A DNA stretch of 64,000 bases from Plicaturopsis crispa FD-325 SS-3 (Eukaryota; Basidiomycota; Agaricomycetes; Amylocorticiales; Amylocorticiaceae). Below, one piece after another: positions 46,120-57,872 of this stretch. The notes beneath the pieces were generated by a model. That model was not told the origin of the DNA, made no database searches, and saw only the letters and a list, made by a program, of their open reading frames with translations. The position numbers and the translations under genes were made by a program. Each line of letters starts with the position of its first letter. Positions within the stretch are counted from its first letter, which is position 1. Location of the stretch: positions 250,000 to 313,999 of the forward strand of contig KN832565.1 in the NCBI GenBank assembly GCA_000827205.1, in the 5' to 3' direction.

Positions 46120-47255
46120 ATGGCTAGCTCTCGTCTTGCGCAGGTCTCCGGACATCTCACAAACTCGTACGGACGCGGTCTCTTGGCCGGAGAGGTCGCC
46201 ATCATCACAGGTAAGCATCCGGAGCCCTTCTCTTGCTGTTAAGAGTGATACGAAGTATGTATACGCGCTGCAGGTGCCGGACAGGGAATTGGCCGTAGTG
46301 CAGCACTGCTCTTTGCCAAGGAGGGTGCAAAGGTTGTTGTCAGCGAGTGAGTGCAATAGCGACCATCGGGGAGGTGCAAGTACTGACGTGCGTAGCTTGG
46401 ATGGCGCGAAGGCAGAGGCAGTCGTCTCTGAGATAAAAGCAGCCGGCGGCGACGCGATTGCGGTTGCAGGTGATGTCGGTGCTGACGACTTCCCTAAGAA
46501 AGTGGTCGACGCCACCGTCTCGTGCGTTGTTGTCTTTTGAAGTGTACGTGGCGTCTTGCTAAATCATACGCACAGTAAATACGGCAAGATAAATCACATC
46601 GTGAACAACGGTGGGCCCCGTGTCCTGTGTCCTGTTAGATCTAGGTCTGACGGGTTATTACAGCTGGCTTCACCTATGACCGCATGCTACACACAACGCC
46701 CGACGACGCGTGGGACATCATCATGAAGATACACGTCCGTGCGCCCTTCCGGCTCATCCGCGCGGCCGCACCCTATTTCCGCGTCAAGCCCGAGGCGCGC
46801 GAGAACCGCTCGATCGTGAACGTCTCCTCCGTCAGCGGCCTGCACGGGAACGTCGGCCAGGCGAACTACGCCTCCGCAAAGTCCGCCGTGCTCGGGCTCA
46901 CGAAGACCATCGCAAAGGAGTGGGGCCGCTTCGGCGTGCGCGCGAACACGATCGCGTTTGGGCTCGTGCTCACGCGCCTGACCGCTGCGAAGGAGGCGGG
47001 CGCAACGATCGAGGTGGACGGGAAGAAGGTCGCGTTGGGTGTGCCTGGATCGACGACGCATACCGCTACCGACATCCCAACGATTCCGCTCGGGCGCGGT
47101 GCTACCCCCGACGAGGCTGCGGCGAGCATTCTCTAGTGCGTATCAGTGCGACTCGTGATCTTATAGTGACTAACGGCACTCACAGCCTCGCGTCACCGTT
47201 GGCGTCGTACGTGACTGGGCACACTCTTGAGGTGACGGGTGGTACTGGTATCTAG
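46120..47255 (+). CDS. Short-chain dehydrogenase/reductase, 3-oxoacyl-ACP reductase-like
   Basis: Six exons, 46120-46210, 46274-46346, 46396-46521, 46576-46610, 46664-47135 and 47186-47255, join in phase to 288 residues. Classical SDR marks are present: the cofactor loop TGAGQGIG (residues 30-37), the NNAG motif, the catalytic serine in NVSSVSG and the YASAK active-site Tyr-Lys pair, with PLASYVTGHTLEVTGG near the end. It resembles fungal FabG-type enzymes that reduce 3-ketoacyl or related carbonyls with NAD(P)H. A roughly 20-residue segment (VKPEARENRSIV) before the catalytic serine is typical of one fungal subgroup. The N-terminus could direct it to a mitochondrion, but I see no clear presequence. 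The exact substrate is unknown. Confidence 0.93.
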
Positions 47256-47286
47256 TGTATTGCATTTGTTTTGGGTGGAATGTACA

Positions 47287-48548
47287 TCATGCTTTCTCTA
47301 CGCCGAAGCGGTGTCGCATGCTCGTTGCTGCGATTTGTTTCACATCCTCTTCCGCGAGTCCGAGCCCAAATGGTGGGCTGGCGAGCAACAGAGCGTATTC
47401 TCCCAGAAGCGAGTTTCGGAATGGCAACACGTCGTCCGTCTTTTTTTGACGGGTGAATTTATGTAGTACGATGACAGACGACAGGGACGTACGCAAATAA
47501 CGACAGGATTTTTGTTTTCCAGGTGGTACCGGATATGGTGGTCGTCCAGGGTCTTCACTGTTTTGCATCTTTCGACACAGGTTCAACACAAAACAAAGAC
47601 GGTGTGAGTCGTGCACGTACAGAAGGTTCGAAGTGAGGCATATCTCGATGCACATGCCGTTTTTCTCGACCACACTTTTGGCCTCCTCGTTCAAAAAGGT
47701 TGCGTGGCCCAGGCGGTCTGGTTTAGCGGACAGAAGTTGCAGGGTCTCCTCCGTTGGATTTTCAGAAGTCTAAAAGTTTGGTGAGCTGAAGTGCATTAGG
47801 ATCAATATAACGCACCTCGGCGATGTGGAGTGTTATACCCAGCCCAGCGTGTTTTGCATCAGCAAAGAGCTGCAAAAATGCGCCCATGTCTCCAGCCTGT
47901 TTAGTCTGCGTAAAATCCGGACATACACTGGTTACTCATCTTCGGACTCGCCTTCGGGTCTCCACACAAATCGACGCCCACAACCCTCCTGCCCGCATTT
48001 TTCAGCTCGATCGCGATGTCGATACACTCCCTAGCGACATCCGCAGGCATGCGTCGATCCAAACTGACGATCAGGGCAGCCTGCTCCGGCGCGTACTTCT
48101 CCACCTCGTCGAGCACGGCATAGAGGTACCCACGCCTGTCGAACGCGTCCGTCACGCGCGGAGTGCTCCGCAGCTCGAGGTATGTGCACTGCGGGTGCTC
48201 GCCCTCGAGGAAATGGTGCAAGACCGCGCGTGTAGCGCGTGCGAGCGCGATAGGCGTAGAGGTGAGCGCGTATATCGCTGGGAAGAGCGCGAAGAACTCA
48301 TGGATCTCGTTGAGCTCGACGCCCGCTTGGAGGCGCGCGATCCCCTCTATCACGCTGTCGGGGAGAGATTCGGATGCACTGGATGCGTCCAAATGGTCTC
48401 TCGCCAGGTCTTGCAGCACGGAGATCGGGATGGATCCGTTTAGGTGCGCATGGAGTTCGGCTTTTGGGAGAGATTGTATGAACGCGATTTGCTCTGCAGA
48501 CAACGTCGCGAGTGCTTGAGCACCAGGTCCTACGATCGGGGACGGCAT
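47287..48548 (-). CDS. Adenosine deaminase-like protein (ADAL / N6-methyl-AMP deaminase type)
   Basis: Five exons, 47952-48548, 47816-47896, 47621-47769, 47493-47568 and 47287-47439, give 351 residues. Metal-dependent deaminase motifs: PKAELHAHLNGSI (two metal-binding His), VVGVDLCGDPKAGD, LHIAE (His/Glu), RLGHATF and VICTDD (metal Asp). It is shorter than adenosine deaminase 1 and matches the ADAL group, which in plants and animals clears N6-methyl-AMP from RNA turnover. The first intron (47897-47951) begins GCGAGT, so it would be a GC-AG intron; no GT donor nearby keeps frame and the conserved GDPKAGD block. Its 3' end lies 31 bp from the convergent SDR gene. Confidence 0.9.
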
Positions 48549-49174
48549 GCTGTAGGATGTATCGGACACGAGCAACAGTCGTTTCGTAGACGTTTTTCTG
48601 AACGATAAACAGACAGCTTATAACTGGCGATATGACTTGGGCAGAAGCCGTCGCCAGTCAGAACGAGTCAAGAGAAGGTTAGACATGCTGCACATGGTGC
48701 TCGCCGTTCAACCCGACACGCCCGAGTAGTTGCCAAACGACCTTCCTGCTCGCAACCTGTGACAAGATAAGGCCTTGGTACGATAACCAGTACATGGAGA
48801 GGGTCGATGCGCGTACCGTTAAACTATGAAAAATGCCCTCTTTGCTAGTACTAAGTGCACTGGCACACTGTATAACCACCTGGTCGCCCGATGCAAGACC
48901 TGTAATATCGCGGACAGTCTACGCTGCGTGCCTTTGCAAAGCGAATTTTTGCGGCAAGCCTGGGGCAAAATAGGATCGTTACGAGTGTGTACTGAAGAGT
49001 CAAGACGAAAGAAATCTCAAAGAGGCTGAGCTTGCCAGGGTGCCGCTGACTTGGAAATTGAAACCATGTGTACCGGAAGTAGAAACGCGTCGGAAATTAT
49101 TCACTGTCCTTTCCTCTCGCTTTCCTCCGCACGACGACGTACAGTGAAATCCAGTTTTCCTTCATCCAGCCAGA
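48549..49174. other. Bidirectional promoter region
   Basis: About 630 bp between divergent ADAL-type and GPALPP1-like genes. No gene; C/T-rich tracts precede the plus-strand start. Confidence 0.45.
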
Positions 49175-50277
49175 ATGTCCTCAATAGGTCCTGAATTGCC
49201 CCCTCATCTACTTGCAAGGCCAAAATCTACCGAAGCCGACAAGGACGACTCGCCACCACCACCTGCGACAGTCAACGTCGGACCTCAAATACCACCCGAA
49301 CTGCTTCAACGACCACAGCCAACAGTAACAGAAGATGAGGACGAGGACGAGGATGACTATGTTCCTCAACTACCCCCAGACCTCATAGCATCGCGCGCTG
49401 GTCCTTCCAAGCGCCCTGTGATAGGCCCATCTTTTCCTTCGGCTCAAGACCATGACCGGAGACAGGACGATGACTCTGATGACGATGTTGGACCTATGCC
49501 GCTTCCTGCAGGCTATTCTTATCAGCAGGGTGACGCCGTCAGAGAATTCATGGAGAAGGAAGAGCGTAGACGAAAGCAAGTGGAGGTGATTTCACGTTCT
49601 CTGCGCTCGTTTTACAGCTCCCAGCTAATATGATTCCACAGGAAGCATCGAAACCGAAGACGCTGAAACGAGATGAGTGGATGTTAGTCCCACCAACATC
49701 ATCAGACCTTCTAGGATGTGCGTTGGTCTTCTTCTACCCACAGCTATTCGCTGACGACTTCCTGTAGCGCTTGACCCTACGAAACTGAAAGCGCGGCAGT
49801 TTGCGCGCACCAGTGCCCCGGCGAAGAAGGTGGACAACTCGCTGTGGACGGAGACGCCTGCAGAACGGCAACAGCGAATCGCGGACGAGGTTTCCGGGAA
49901 GAAGCGACGGGCTGCGAATGCAGACGAGGGCGTGACGCCGGAGGAGGCGCTAGAGGCGCGGAAGAAGCGCAAACTAGATGAACAGATTCGGAGAGGCGTC
50001 GAGGAGCATACAGTAAGCCTACTCGGTCCCTTTTTTGAATTCTCAACTCATCGTTACTTCGCAGCGCAAAGTACGAGGCTCGACATTGGTGGACATGCAC
50101 GAGAAGGGGTCTGCACCTGAAGCAGGAGATGACGCTAAGAAGGGAATATGGGACCACTCGCGGGACATGTCTCTGGGCGGACGGCTGATGGATGATAAAA
50201 CGCGGAGCAAGATGCTGCAAGACGCCAAGGGCTTAGGAGATCGTTTTGGGACCGGGAAAAGCGGTGGATTCCTGTGA
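49175..50277 (+). CDS. GPALPP-motif protein (DUF3752, GPALPP1-like)
   Basis: Four exons, 49175-49585, 49642-49717, 49768-50012 and 50065-50277, join in phase to 314 residues. The N-terminal half carries degenerate GPALPP motifs at residues 5, 35 and 88 (IGPELPPHLL, VGPQIPPELL, IGPSFP) and an acidic stretch. The second half has the family block: KRDEWMLVPPTSSDLL, DPTKLKARQF, DNSLWTETPAERQQR, a basic coiled region (ALEARKKRKLDEQIRR) and a C-terminal SLGGRLMDDKTRSKML. The family is nuclear and poorly characterised. No enzymatic motif. Divergent from the ADAL-type gene. Confidence 0.9.
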
Positions 50278-50583
50278 GTCTAGTCATCGCTTGGGCACTG
50301 TTATAGCACACTATTGTGTAGTAGCGCCAATGGCGTGTGTATAAACATATCACTCGGACTTGTTTCTAGCGCCTCAGGACGACCCAGTGCTGTAGAGGCG
50401 ATGTACCAGTACACAGATAAATAAGTTGGCTCCATAGTAGAAGGAGGAGCGAAGTTCTTTCCTTCATGTGAACTTTGTTTCCTACCGTCATCTCAAGTAT
50501 CCGCGTAGATAAGGCGGTGATTAGGCTGCCTTTACACGACGTCCTCAGCTTGTACAGTGCATCCAGCACCGAGACCAGATAGC
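50278..50583. other. Short intergenic region
   Basis: About 300 bp: 3' flank of the GPALPP1-like gene and promoter of cullin-4. Nothing else seen. Confidence 0.4.
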
Positions 50584-53500
50584 ATGACAGACATCATATC
50601 GCTATTGACGCTCCCACAGACGTCCAAGGGCTTCACGGCGCTGCGCTCGACGGTCGTCGACAATGGCACGGATCATCGGTCGGAGTCTCCCCCGCGCAAA
50701 ACACCCCGTCTGTCCGCCGACTCTGATTCAACTTCATCCAGGTCGAGAAAGCAGAAGAACAATGAGAAGAGAGGCCCTATTACAATCCACATTGACGGCG
50801 AGCCTGGTGCGCAACGCTCATCTTTCTCGCACATGCGCGGTACTTACCTATCAACTCTCAGTGAAGCGCGCGCCCGACAGCATAAATGACCCGCTCTTTG
50901 CGCAAGTGCGAGGGTGCATCAGAATGCTCTTGCAGAAAGATGGGACCGACGTGCTCCCGGCGACCTACGAAGGCATCTATTCCGCCTGCCGCTCCATCGT
51001 CTGTATCTCGAACCGAGGCGAGGGGCTGTATGAGAATTTGAAGATAGAGATAGAGCAATGTGCTGTGCGGCTTGCACGATCGCTCTCCGATGATAAGGCA
51101 ACAGGTGTCGAGTGGATAAAGGTATTCAACGACGCGTGCGGATGGTTCGAGAGACAAGTGGTGAGCCGAGTCACACTCCATGAAACGTTATTATCTTCTT
51201 ACACATGCTCGCTCAGGCTCTCCTGCAATCTCTCCTGACGTATCTGGACCGTGTCTATATACTCGCTCATAAAGACCTCCCCAATATCCAGTACGCGGAC
51301 TGCATCTATTGATATATGGGCTATACTGACGCATGCCAACAGTACGCTATCGTATACCGCATTCACGATACGTGTCTTCCAGACCGACACCATTGTCGCG
51401 CGGCTGCGATCTGGAGTCGAGGAATGGTTGCAATGGGAGCGTCGTTTGAGGTGTGTTTGCTATTTGCGCTGAACGGTTCAGCGCCACCTATGCTTAGTGT
51501 GCCCAGACTTCCGAGCGATGAGCGATCGTGCATTACAGCACTTATCGCACATCTGCTCACGCATGGCCATTACACCACCATTTTCGAGAAACACTACCTT
51601 AGTCTGACGGACACGTTCTATACGGCGGAGTCCCTGACGCTGTCCGAGTCACATGCAGGACGCGCACAGGACTTTTTGAAGCAGGTCGACCTTCGGCTCG
51701 GAGAAGAGGAGGAGCGCGCTCGGGAGGTGTTGCCGCCGTTTAGTTTGACCGCCGTCAAGAGCAGCGCAGAGCGCGCATTGCTTAGCGATCGGCTGAAATG
51801 GCTCGGTGACCGTGGTGAGTGCCCTGTGCCTTGCTAGAATACTTGGTATCCGTATATTGACACATCACATAGCGGTGGCGCCACTGATGGAGTCCAAGGA
51901 CATTGTATGGCTCGGAAGAATGTACAAACTTTTCGCCCGGGTCGATGGTCTCGCTGTGTTATGCACAGCATTCAAAACATACGTTCAGGTGCGTCCATCC
52001 TTTTAGGTGTTCTGAGTCGACCTCTTGCTGATTCGGCGTTGCAGACGAAAGTCCAAGGCATCGTGAAAGACAAGGTAAACGACGAACGGATGGTCGATCG
52101 CTTACTCGAGTTCAAGAAACTGGTGGATACCGTTGTCTCGGACGCATTCTCCGACGACGTCGTGGAGGTCAAAGGCGCACAGTCTCAAGCGTCAACGAGC
52201 CAGATTACCATGCCCATCAGGACTGCCAACCAGGACTTCAGTTACGCGGTCACGGACGCATTTACGCTCGGATTCAAATCGCGCCCTCGTATCCCGGCGG
52301 AAATGATCGCCAAGTATCTTGACCGCGCCATGCGCAAGGGGCAACGCGACATGTCGGACACAGACTTCGAGACGCTTCTCGATAGCGCGCTTCGGCTGTA
52401 CAGGTTCACGGACGACAAGGATGTATTCCGAGCATTCTACATGAGGGGATTGGCAAAACGCCTATTATTAGAACGGAGTGCAAGCGACGATGCAGAGAAA
52501 GCAATGCTTCAAAGATTGAAAGAACGTGAGCGCATTTTTCAATACCTTCGGCCCTCTGCTTGCTGATGCTTTGCCCCGGCACCAGAATATGACCCTGATT
52601 TCGGTATGGGCGATAACATGTTCAAGGACTTGGCACTGTCACGAGGATATATGGAGAAGTATCGCGATGCCGACCCCCAGACGACTGGGAAGTTGAACGT
52701 TATGGTGCTGCAGCGCAGCTTCTGGCCGCTCGTCGCACAGAAATCGGATGTCGATCTTCCTCCATCGGTACGCCTCGCTTCTGATCGCTTGTGGTAACTA
52801 CAGCTCAGGCAGTAAGTATCGTAGATGCAAGATGACCTCAACCGATTTACTGCATGGTATAAGACGATACACAAAGGCCACAAACTGGAATGGGACCACA
52901 GCCGTGCGACGGCGACACTCAAGGCTCGATTCGCGCATGGCCAGAAGGAGCTCTCTGTGAGCCTGCACCAGGCCGTAGTGTTGCTACTCTTCAAATCTAA
53001 CGAGGAGATGAGTTTCAAGGAAATCCTTGATAGTACACGAATGGGTACGGACATTGTTCCTTCGGTGTCGTTCAAGATATACGTGCATGCTTACCCTCAA
53101 TACACAGACGACAAGGAACTTCGGAGGACACTGCAGAGTCTTGCGTGCGCGAACAAGAAAGTCCTCAAGAAAAAGCCTGCGGGCCGTGACGTGGACGACA
53201 CCGATGTCTTTTACTTCAATGCCGAATTTACAGATCCGCGTGCCAAAGTGCACATCAATTCCATCCAGGCGAAAGATACAGTGCGTCTGAGCATTCCTGA
53301 CAGTGGCAGCCCTTTTTTAACGGCCCGTTATAGGCGGAGGAAACGAAACGCACGCAGACCAGCGTAGACGGGGACCGCAAGCATTACCTCGATGCAGCCA
53401 TCGTGCGCATCATGAAGGCGCGCAAGGAGATGAAACACGAACAACTCAAGGTCGCGACTATCGACGCGGTCAAGGGGCATTTCGTGCCCGACGTCGCGAG

Positions 53501-53588
53501 TATCAAGAATCGCATACAAAGCTTGGTCGAACAGGAGTACTTGAAGCGGGACGAGAAGGACAAAGAGTTGTACATGTATGTCGCATGA
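50584..53588 (+). CDS. CUL4: Cullin-4 (scaffold of CRL4 ubiquitin ligase)
   Basis: Eleven exons, 50584-50806, 50862-51160, 51217-51290, 51343-51450, 51507-51814, 51873-51988, 52045-52525, 52586-52767, 52825-53044, 53108-53280 and 53334-53588, join in phase to 812 residues. A disordered basic N-tail of about 75 residues precedes the cullin repeats. Telling blocks: WLGRMYKLFARVDG, RPRIPAEMIAKYLD, FYMRGLAKRLLLERSAS, the cullin-homology core ELRRTLQSLACANKKVL, and the C-terminal neddylation segment DAAIVRIMKARKEMKHEQL with its acceptor Lys. The ELRRTLQSLAC plus DAAIVRIMK combination, and the N-terminal tail, fit CUL4 better than CUL1 or CUL3. CRL4 pairs with DDB1 and WD40 receptors in DNA replication and repair; it acts in nucleus and cytoplasm. 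Confidence 0.93.
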
Positions 53589-54622
53589 TGCGATGGCGTA
53601 TGCACACCCGTACGTGCCTCATACTTTTCTTCCGAAACGTTCTGGAAAAAGACTCCCGGTGACCAATTTGTTCGGAACAGGTCCATCATCTCTTCGGGTC
53701 CCATTGCCCGCGGGTGCTCCATGCTCACTCAGCTGTTGGGTAGGGGTAAACCACGGCACTCATGTGGTACTGTCAAGTTGCGCTATCATGATATGGCCAC
53801 TGTAATGCTCCTCAGCATGCTTGCGTTCTGATCGCACGGTTGGTGCTATCCGAGAGAGTCGAATGCTGACTTGCGCACTCGGAGGATGGCCTCGGTGTGC
53901 CGCATCCCGTTGAGATCCTCATCGAAGACGAATTTCCAAGGACATGGTAGTGCATTTTGAGAGAGAAGTTGAGTAATAGAATGAGAAGGCCTAGCTAACC
54001 ATATAAACTACGCGCAGGAGACCGAGGAAGACTGAGTATGCAAACTTGATGCCGACGAGAATAAGAAGAATGTGGAAAGCGAATGGAAAGTAATCACGAG
54101 ACCGAAGGAGAAGTTGATAATGGTAATGATGTTGTGTGTTGATTGATGCAGATCGATGCAGAGAGTGGTTGTAGTGGGTAGAATGAACGGAAAAATACGG
54201 GATTAAACGCGCTGCCGGGCTCAACCAGCAGGAAAGGGAGGACCTTGCGCATGGAATATAAGAGACGCATCAGAGCATAACCTCGCGGATCTGGTTGTAA
54301 AAGGATTAGCATAATAGGCATAGGCTCCGAATCAGGGCAACTCACGTTCTTGCTGATTATAGAGCTAGAAATGGTGCACGGAGCAGCAGCGAAAGGGCGG
54401 CGGCGGCGATTTGATGCGTACGAGCATGGACGGATACGGCAATGTGGATGGGCAACGAATAAATGAGTTCAAGATGCGGTAGAAATAGATGAGACGATAC
54501 AAGAGAAAACGAAACGGCCGTGACAGAACCAAACGTCGACGAGTTTGTGTTTGCATAGGGAGGGTTCGGATGGGATAATAATGTCAAGCATGGCACAACA
54601 TAACGGAAAAGGAGAAATCCAC
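53589..54622. other. Convergent 3' intergenic region, no gene recognised
   Basis: About 1 kb between the ends of CUL4 and the Galpha gene. The minus strand is T-rich around 54,000-54,560, compatible with a long 3' UTR of the Galpha gene. No coding signal. Confidence 0.4.
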
Positions 54623-56331
54623 TCAGATCAACGCCGCGAACTCCAGATTAGATCGGAGCACGATACTGCACACCGGACGAGGGTGGGAGCGATACAATGA
54701 GCCAAGTGGTGGAGGGGTTGCACAGCAGCTCGGAAATTAAAAAAGGAAAAAGGGACTCACTCTGGAAAATAAAAGTCAGCATATGGAACGACGATAAGCA
54801 AGGAACGAATGCACCTTCAACTGCAGCCATCACCACTCTCAACATTACTGTGTCGGTCGCAGTCGTCACACTTGTCCCGGTACAGTGTCAGAAACCCAGC
54901 ATCGATGTGGACGGAGGCTAGAAGCAGGCACTTACTGTATATAGATTTCGCGTTCTTTCGACCGGCCGGCCTTCTGGGCCAACCGTCCGAAACGTTTCTT
55001 GAAGTATTCTCGGCCAGCGCGTGTGTCACCCGGTTCGCCTTCGAAGTCCTGCAGAACGGAGACATGTGAGCCAAGTGAAAAGGCAGAACTCAGCGAGGAA
55101 ACCTACGGGGAAGAAGTTCTTTATATCTGAATGTCCTATCTTTTTCTCGAAAAGATCGTTCTTGTTAAGGAACAGGATCTGCAAAAGACCTTGAGAGAAC
55201 TATGCGGGGTAGATAGTAGGAAGACGGACGATCGATGTCTGCTTGAACCACTGCGAATGACATATCGAGTCCCAGATGGTCATCGCATCTTGCATTTGGT
55301 TCTAGCGGAGACATGAGCAATCCTATTTTCGTACCAGGGGCAAACAAAACTCACCGCGTCCTTGTCCTCCACCAAGCACTGGTCATACCCACTCAAACTA
55401 ACCAAGAACAAGATGCTCGTCACGTCCTGGAAGCAGTGTATCCATTTCCGCCGCTCGCTCTTCTGTCCACCGACGTCGACCATCAGCATCTCGTGATCCT
55501 TGAGCTGGAACGTCGTCTCCGTTATCCCTATCGTACGCGCTCTGCATTGTACGATATCCTGTTCTGTCGGCTTATAATCCGGTTTGAACAGGCGGTCTAA
55601 CGCCGAGAAGAAGTAGGTCATGCTGTGCGATAGAGCCAAGGTCGATCAGGACGACATAGCATGGAAGATGGAGGATTATACGCACTTTTCTGGTAACGCA
55701 GCCTCATTCCCTCGTTCCCAAGCCCTCTGTACGTTTGGGTCTGTCCAAAGAGCACGTAGAGGCTCGTAATATGATTGCGGAAATGGCTCGTGGTCCCGGA
55801 TGTCGCTTGCATTCTCGATGAGCTCCATATACTGAACGTTCTCCTCCGTAACTTTGAGGTCCATGTCGTCCATTGCGTCAAGAAGGTACTTGAGCCCATG
55901 TGTCAAGTTGTTGAATACCAGTTGCCGATACGACTCGATTTCTTGCGACGAGAAGGGAAGTCGATGGATGAGGCGCATTTGCTGTGGGCGGGCAATTGGT
56001 CAATCAGAACGCCACAGCCCCGACGTGCAAGGAGACACAGTACAAGGCGACACTCACCTTCAAGATAGTCGACTTCCCTGAATCTCCAGATCCTAGAAGC
56101 AAAACCTATCACCCGCCTCAGCGGCCTGTGGTATCGCTACCGCCTTCAATGTGCATACCTTGACCTGCGCCGCAAGCTTTGCTCGAGCCTACAAAACAGC
56201 CTTCAGCGACCTTGGATAGCGAAGTACTGGGTGTTATCACGGACCTCTTTCATCTGCTTCTCTGCTTCTCGGTGCAGGTGCTTATCCTCGTCCGATATGT
56301 CGCCCACCCCCGCAGACATGCATACTCCCAT
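54623..56331 (-). CDS. Heterotrimeric G-protein alpha subunit
   Basis: Eleven predicted exons, 56245-56331, 56159-56188, 56058-56105, 55686-55981, 55355-55622, 55230-55301, 55107-55178, 54936-55048, 54815-54870, 54761 (one base) and 54623-54665, encode 361 residues. It starts MGVC, the site for N-myristoylation and palmitoylation. All G boxes are visible: G1 LLLGSGDSGKST, G2 RARTIGI with the switch I Thr, G3 VDVGGQKSERRKW, G4 LFLNKNDLF and G5 TTATDT. The end is DIVLRSNLEFAALI, with no Cys at position -4, so it is not a classical Gi-type pertussis-toxin site. It transduces GPCR signals at the plasma membrane, often to mating or cAMP pathways. The penultimate exon is a single nucleotide. Confidence 0.95.
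54761..54761 (-). other. Predicted 1-nt microexon of the Galpha gene
   Basis: Upstream intron 54762-54814 has a GTGCAT donor, a GCTGAC branch site and TTTTCCAG. A single A follows, then a consensus GTGAGT donor; the downstream intron 54666-54760 ends GTGCAG. Joining G, A and T across the three exons makes the Asp codon found at this place in other Galpha proteins and restores the reading frame. Without the base, no splice pair nearby gives the conserved C-terminus. Confidence 0.7.
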
Positions 56332-57872
56332 TTCGAGCGCTGTGAAGAGAAACTAGAGTATTCCAAAGAGAGACCGCTGTGCGAGCGAAAGGTAGAACCG
56401 CGCGAGCGTTGGTAGAGATGCGTGGGTAGCGCGCTCTGATATTACAGAGTCAAGACCCCACAGACGGCTGAGGCGCTGGTGGCGTATATTTACGACGTGG
56501 GTAAGTTCCTCGGTGGCTCACGCGAGCAGATCTGAGCAGACGTGCGTACCCAAAAAACGAAAGAAAGGAATGGTAATAACGAGTACCGGACGGACAGCGA
56601 AGAGGACGACGACGTTTGGGACAAGGAGGGTGGTGAAACGGAAAACAAAAACTGTAAACGCGTAAACCCGCCCAAATCGCTTGCAGACGGGATTTGCAAT
56701 ATTCGCTACGTCGGATACCGGGTCCCTGGCAGAGTACCTGGCGACCGCTTCATACGAATAATTTATGTCTGATCACGGAACCTTTGCCTTGTCTCATAAT
56801 TTTTCCAACGGAACAAATGAAGCCGTGCCTAGAGGCGAGCGCCTCCGTCAGACGTCTTCACTGGACGCCTGGACGCCAATAAATATAGAGAAACGTAGGG
56901 CAGCCGTGAGTGAAAGCAAATGTTTATGCGGGCAGAAATAGAGTATTGTCGACAAATCGTCGACGTTAACCTCAGAGCCTCGCAGTGCTACCGAGCAAGA
57001 CGAGAAGACACAGTCAATAGTATGTTGCCAGTTAGCAATTTGTATAGATGCACACCGACGTAACTGCTGAGAGCAAGAAGTTCATCAGCTCTAACGCTTA
57101 CCGAGGCTACCCTTTTATATAGTACTCACGTTTTTATGAGATAGTACATCATCCTGTGCAGGGGTAGTCCAACAACGAAGGGACAAGGTCCAAGAAATTG
57201 GCGATGTTGTAGCCAAGCCTGAAGAACATCGTAGTATATCGTAGAAATCGAAGACTTGAAGTAAGGAGGTCCCAAAAAACGCCAGCGCAACCGGGGGATT
57301 GATGTGGTTTGTCGTTGGATGGGGAAGCGATTTCGAATAGAATACGATCATTGGCGCCGCTGAGCCTAAGGCAATCGACCTTGCAGGATAGCAGCCTTGC
57401 GAGGAGTGCCCAGTATACAAACGCTGGCTGCTTCAGTGTTGCCCTTTGCGGCCTTAGCCACGGAGAGCATACATTAACCCAGGCGTCCTGTTGTAACCGA
57501 AATCATAGAGAAATCCAAATCGAAGATGTTGCCTTATCTGATGATCATCGATAGAGCGATTATCGACATTCTTGAAAGCTCTTCCTGAGTAGTGTTGCGC
57601 TCCCTGGAGGTAGAAAGAGAAAGTACAAGACGGGACCAAATTTACAACGTCGGAGACAAAATGCAGAAATCTTGATGGCAAATGGCGTTGAGTAGAGCTT
57701 CGGAGGCCGCAGTCAAGCACGCACAAACAAAAAATGTGGCGGATCGCAAAAATGCTGGTGAAGGAAATCAATCGAAACTTCATTGGCAGAACCGATAATT
57801 GCTGCATCCATAACCTCTGGCTTTAGCCAACTCTCCGGACGTTACACACTGGACCTATAGAGCTTCCAAGAA
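56332..57872. other. Divergent intergenic region, no gene recognised
   Basis: About 1.5 kb between the divergent Galpha and UTP18 genes. A minus-strand frame near 57,454-57,807 starts with a hydrophobic segment but shows no family. It presumably holds both promoters. Confidence 0.4.
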
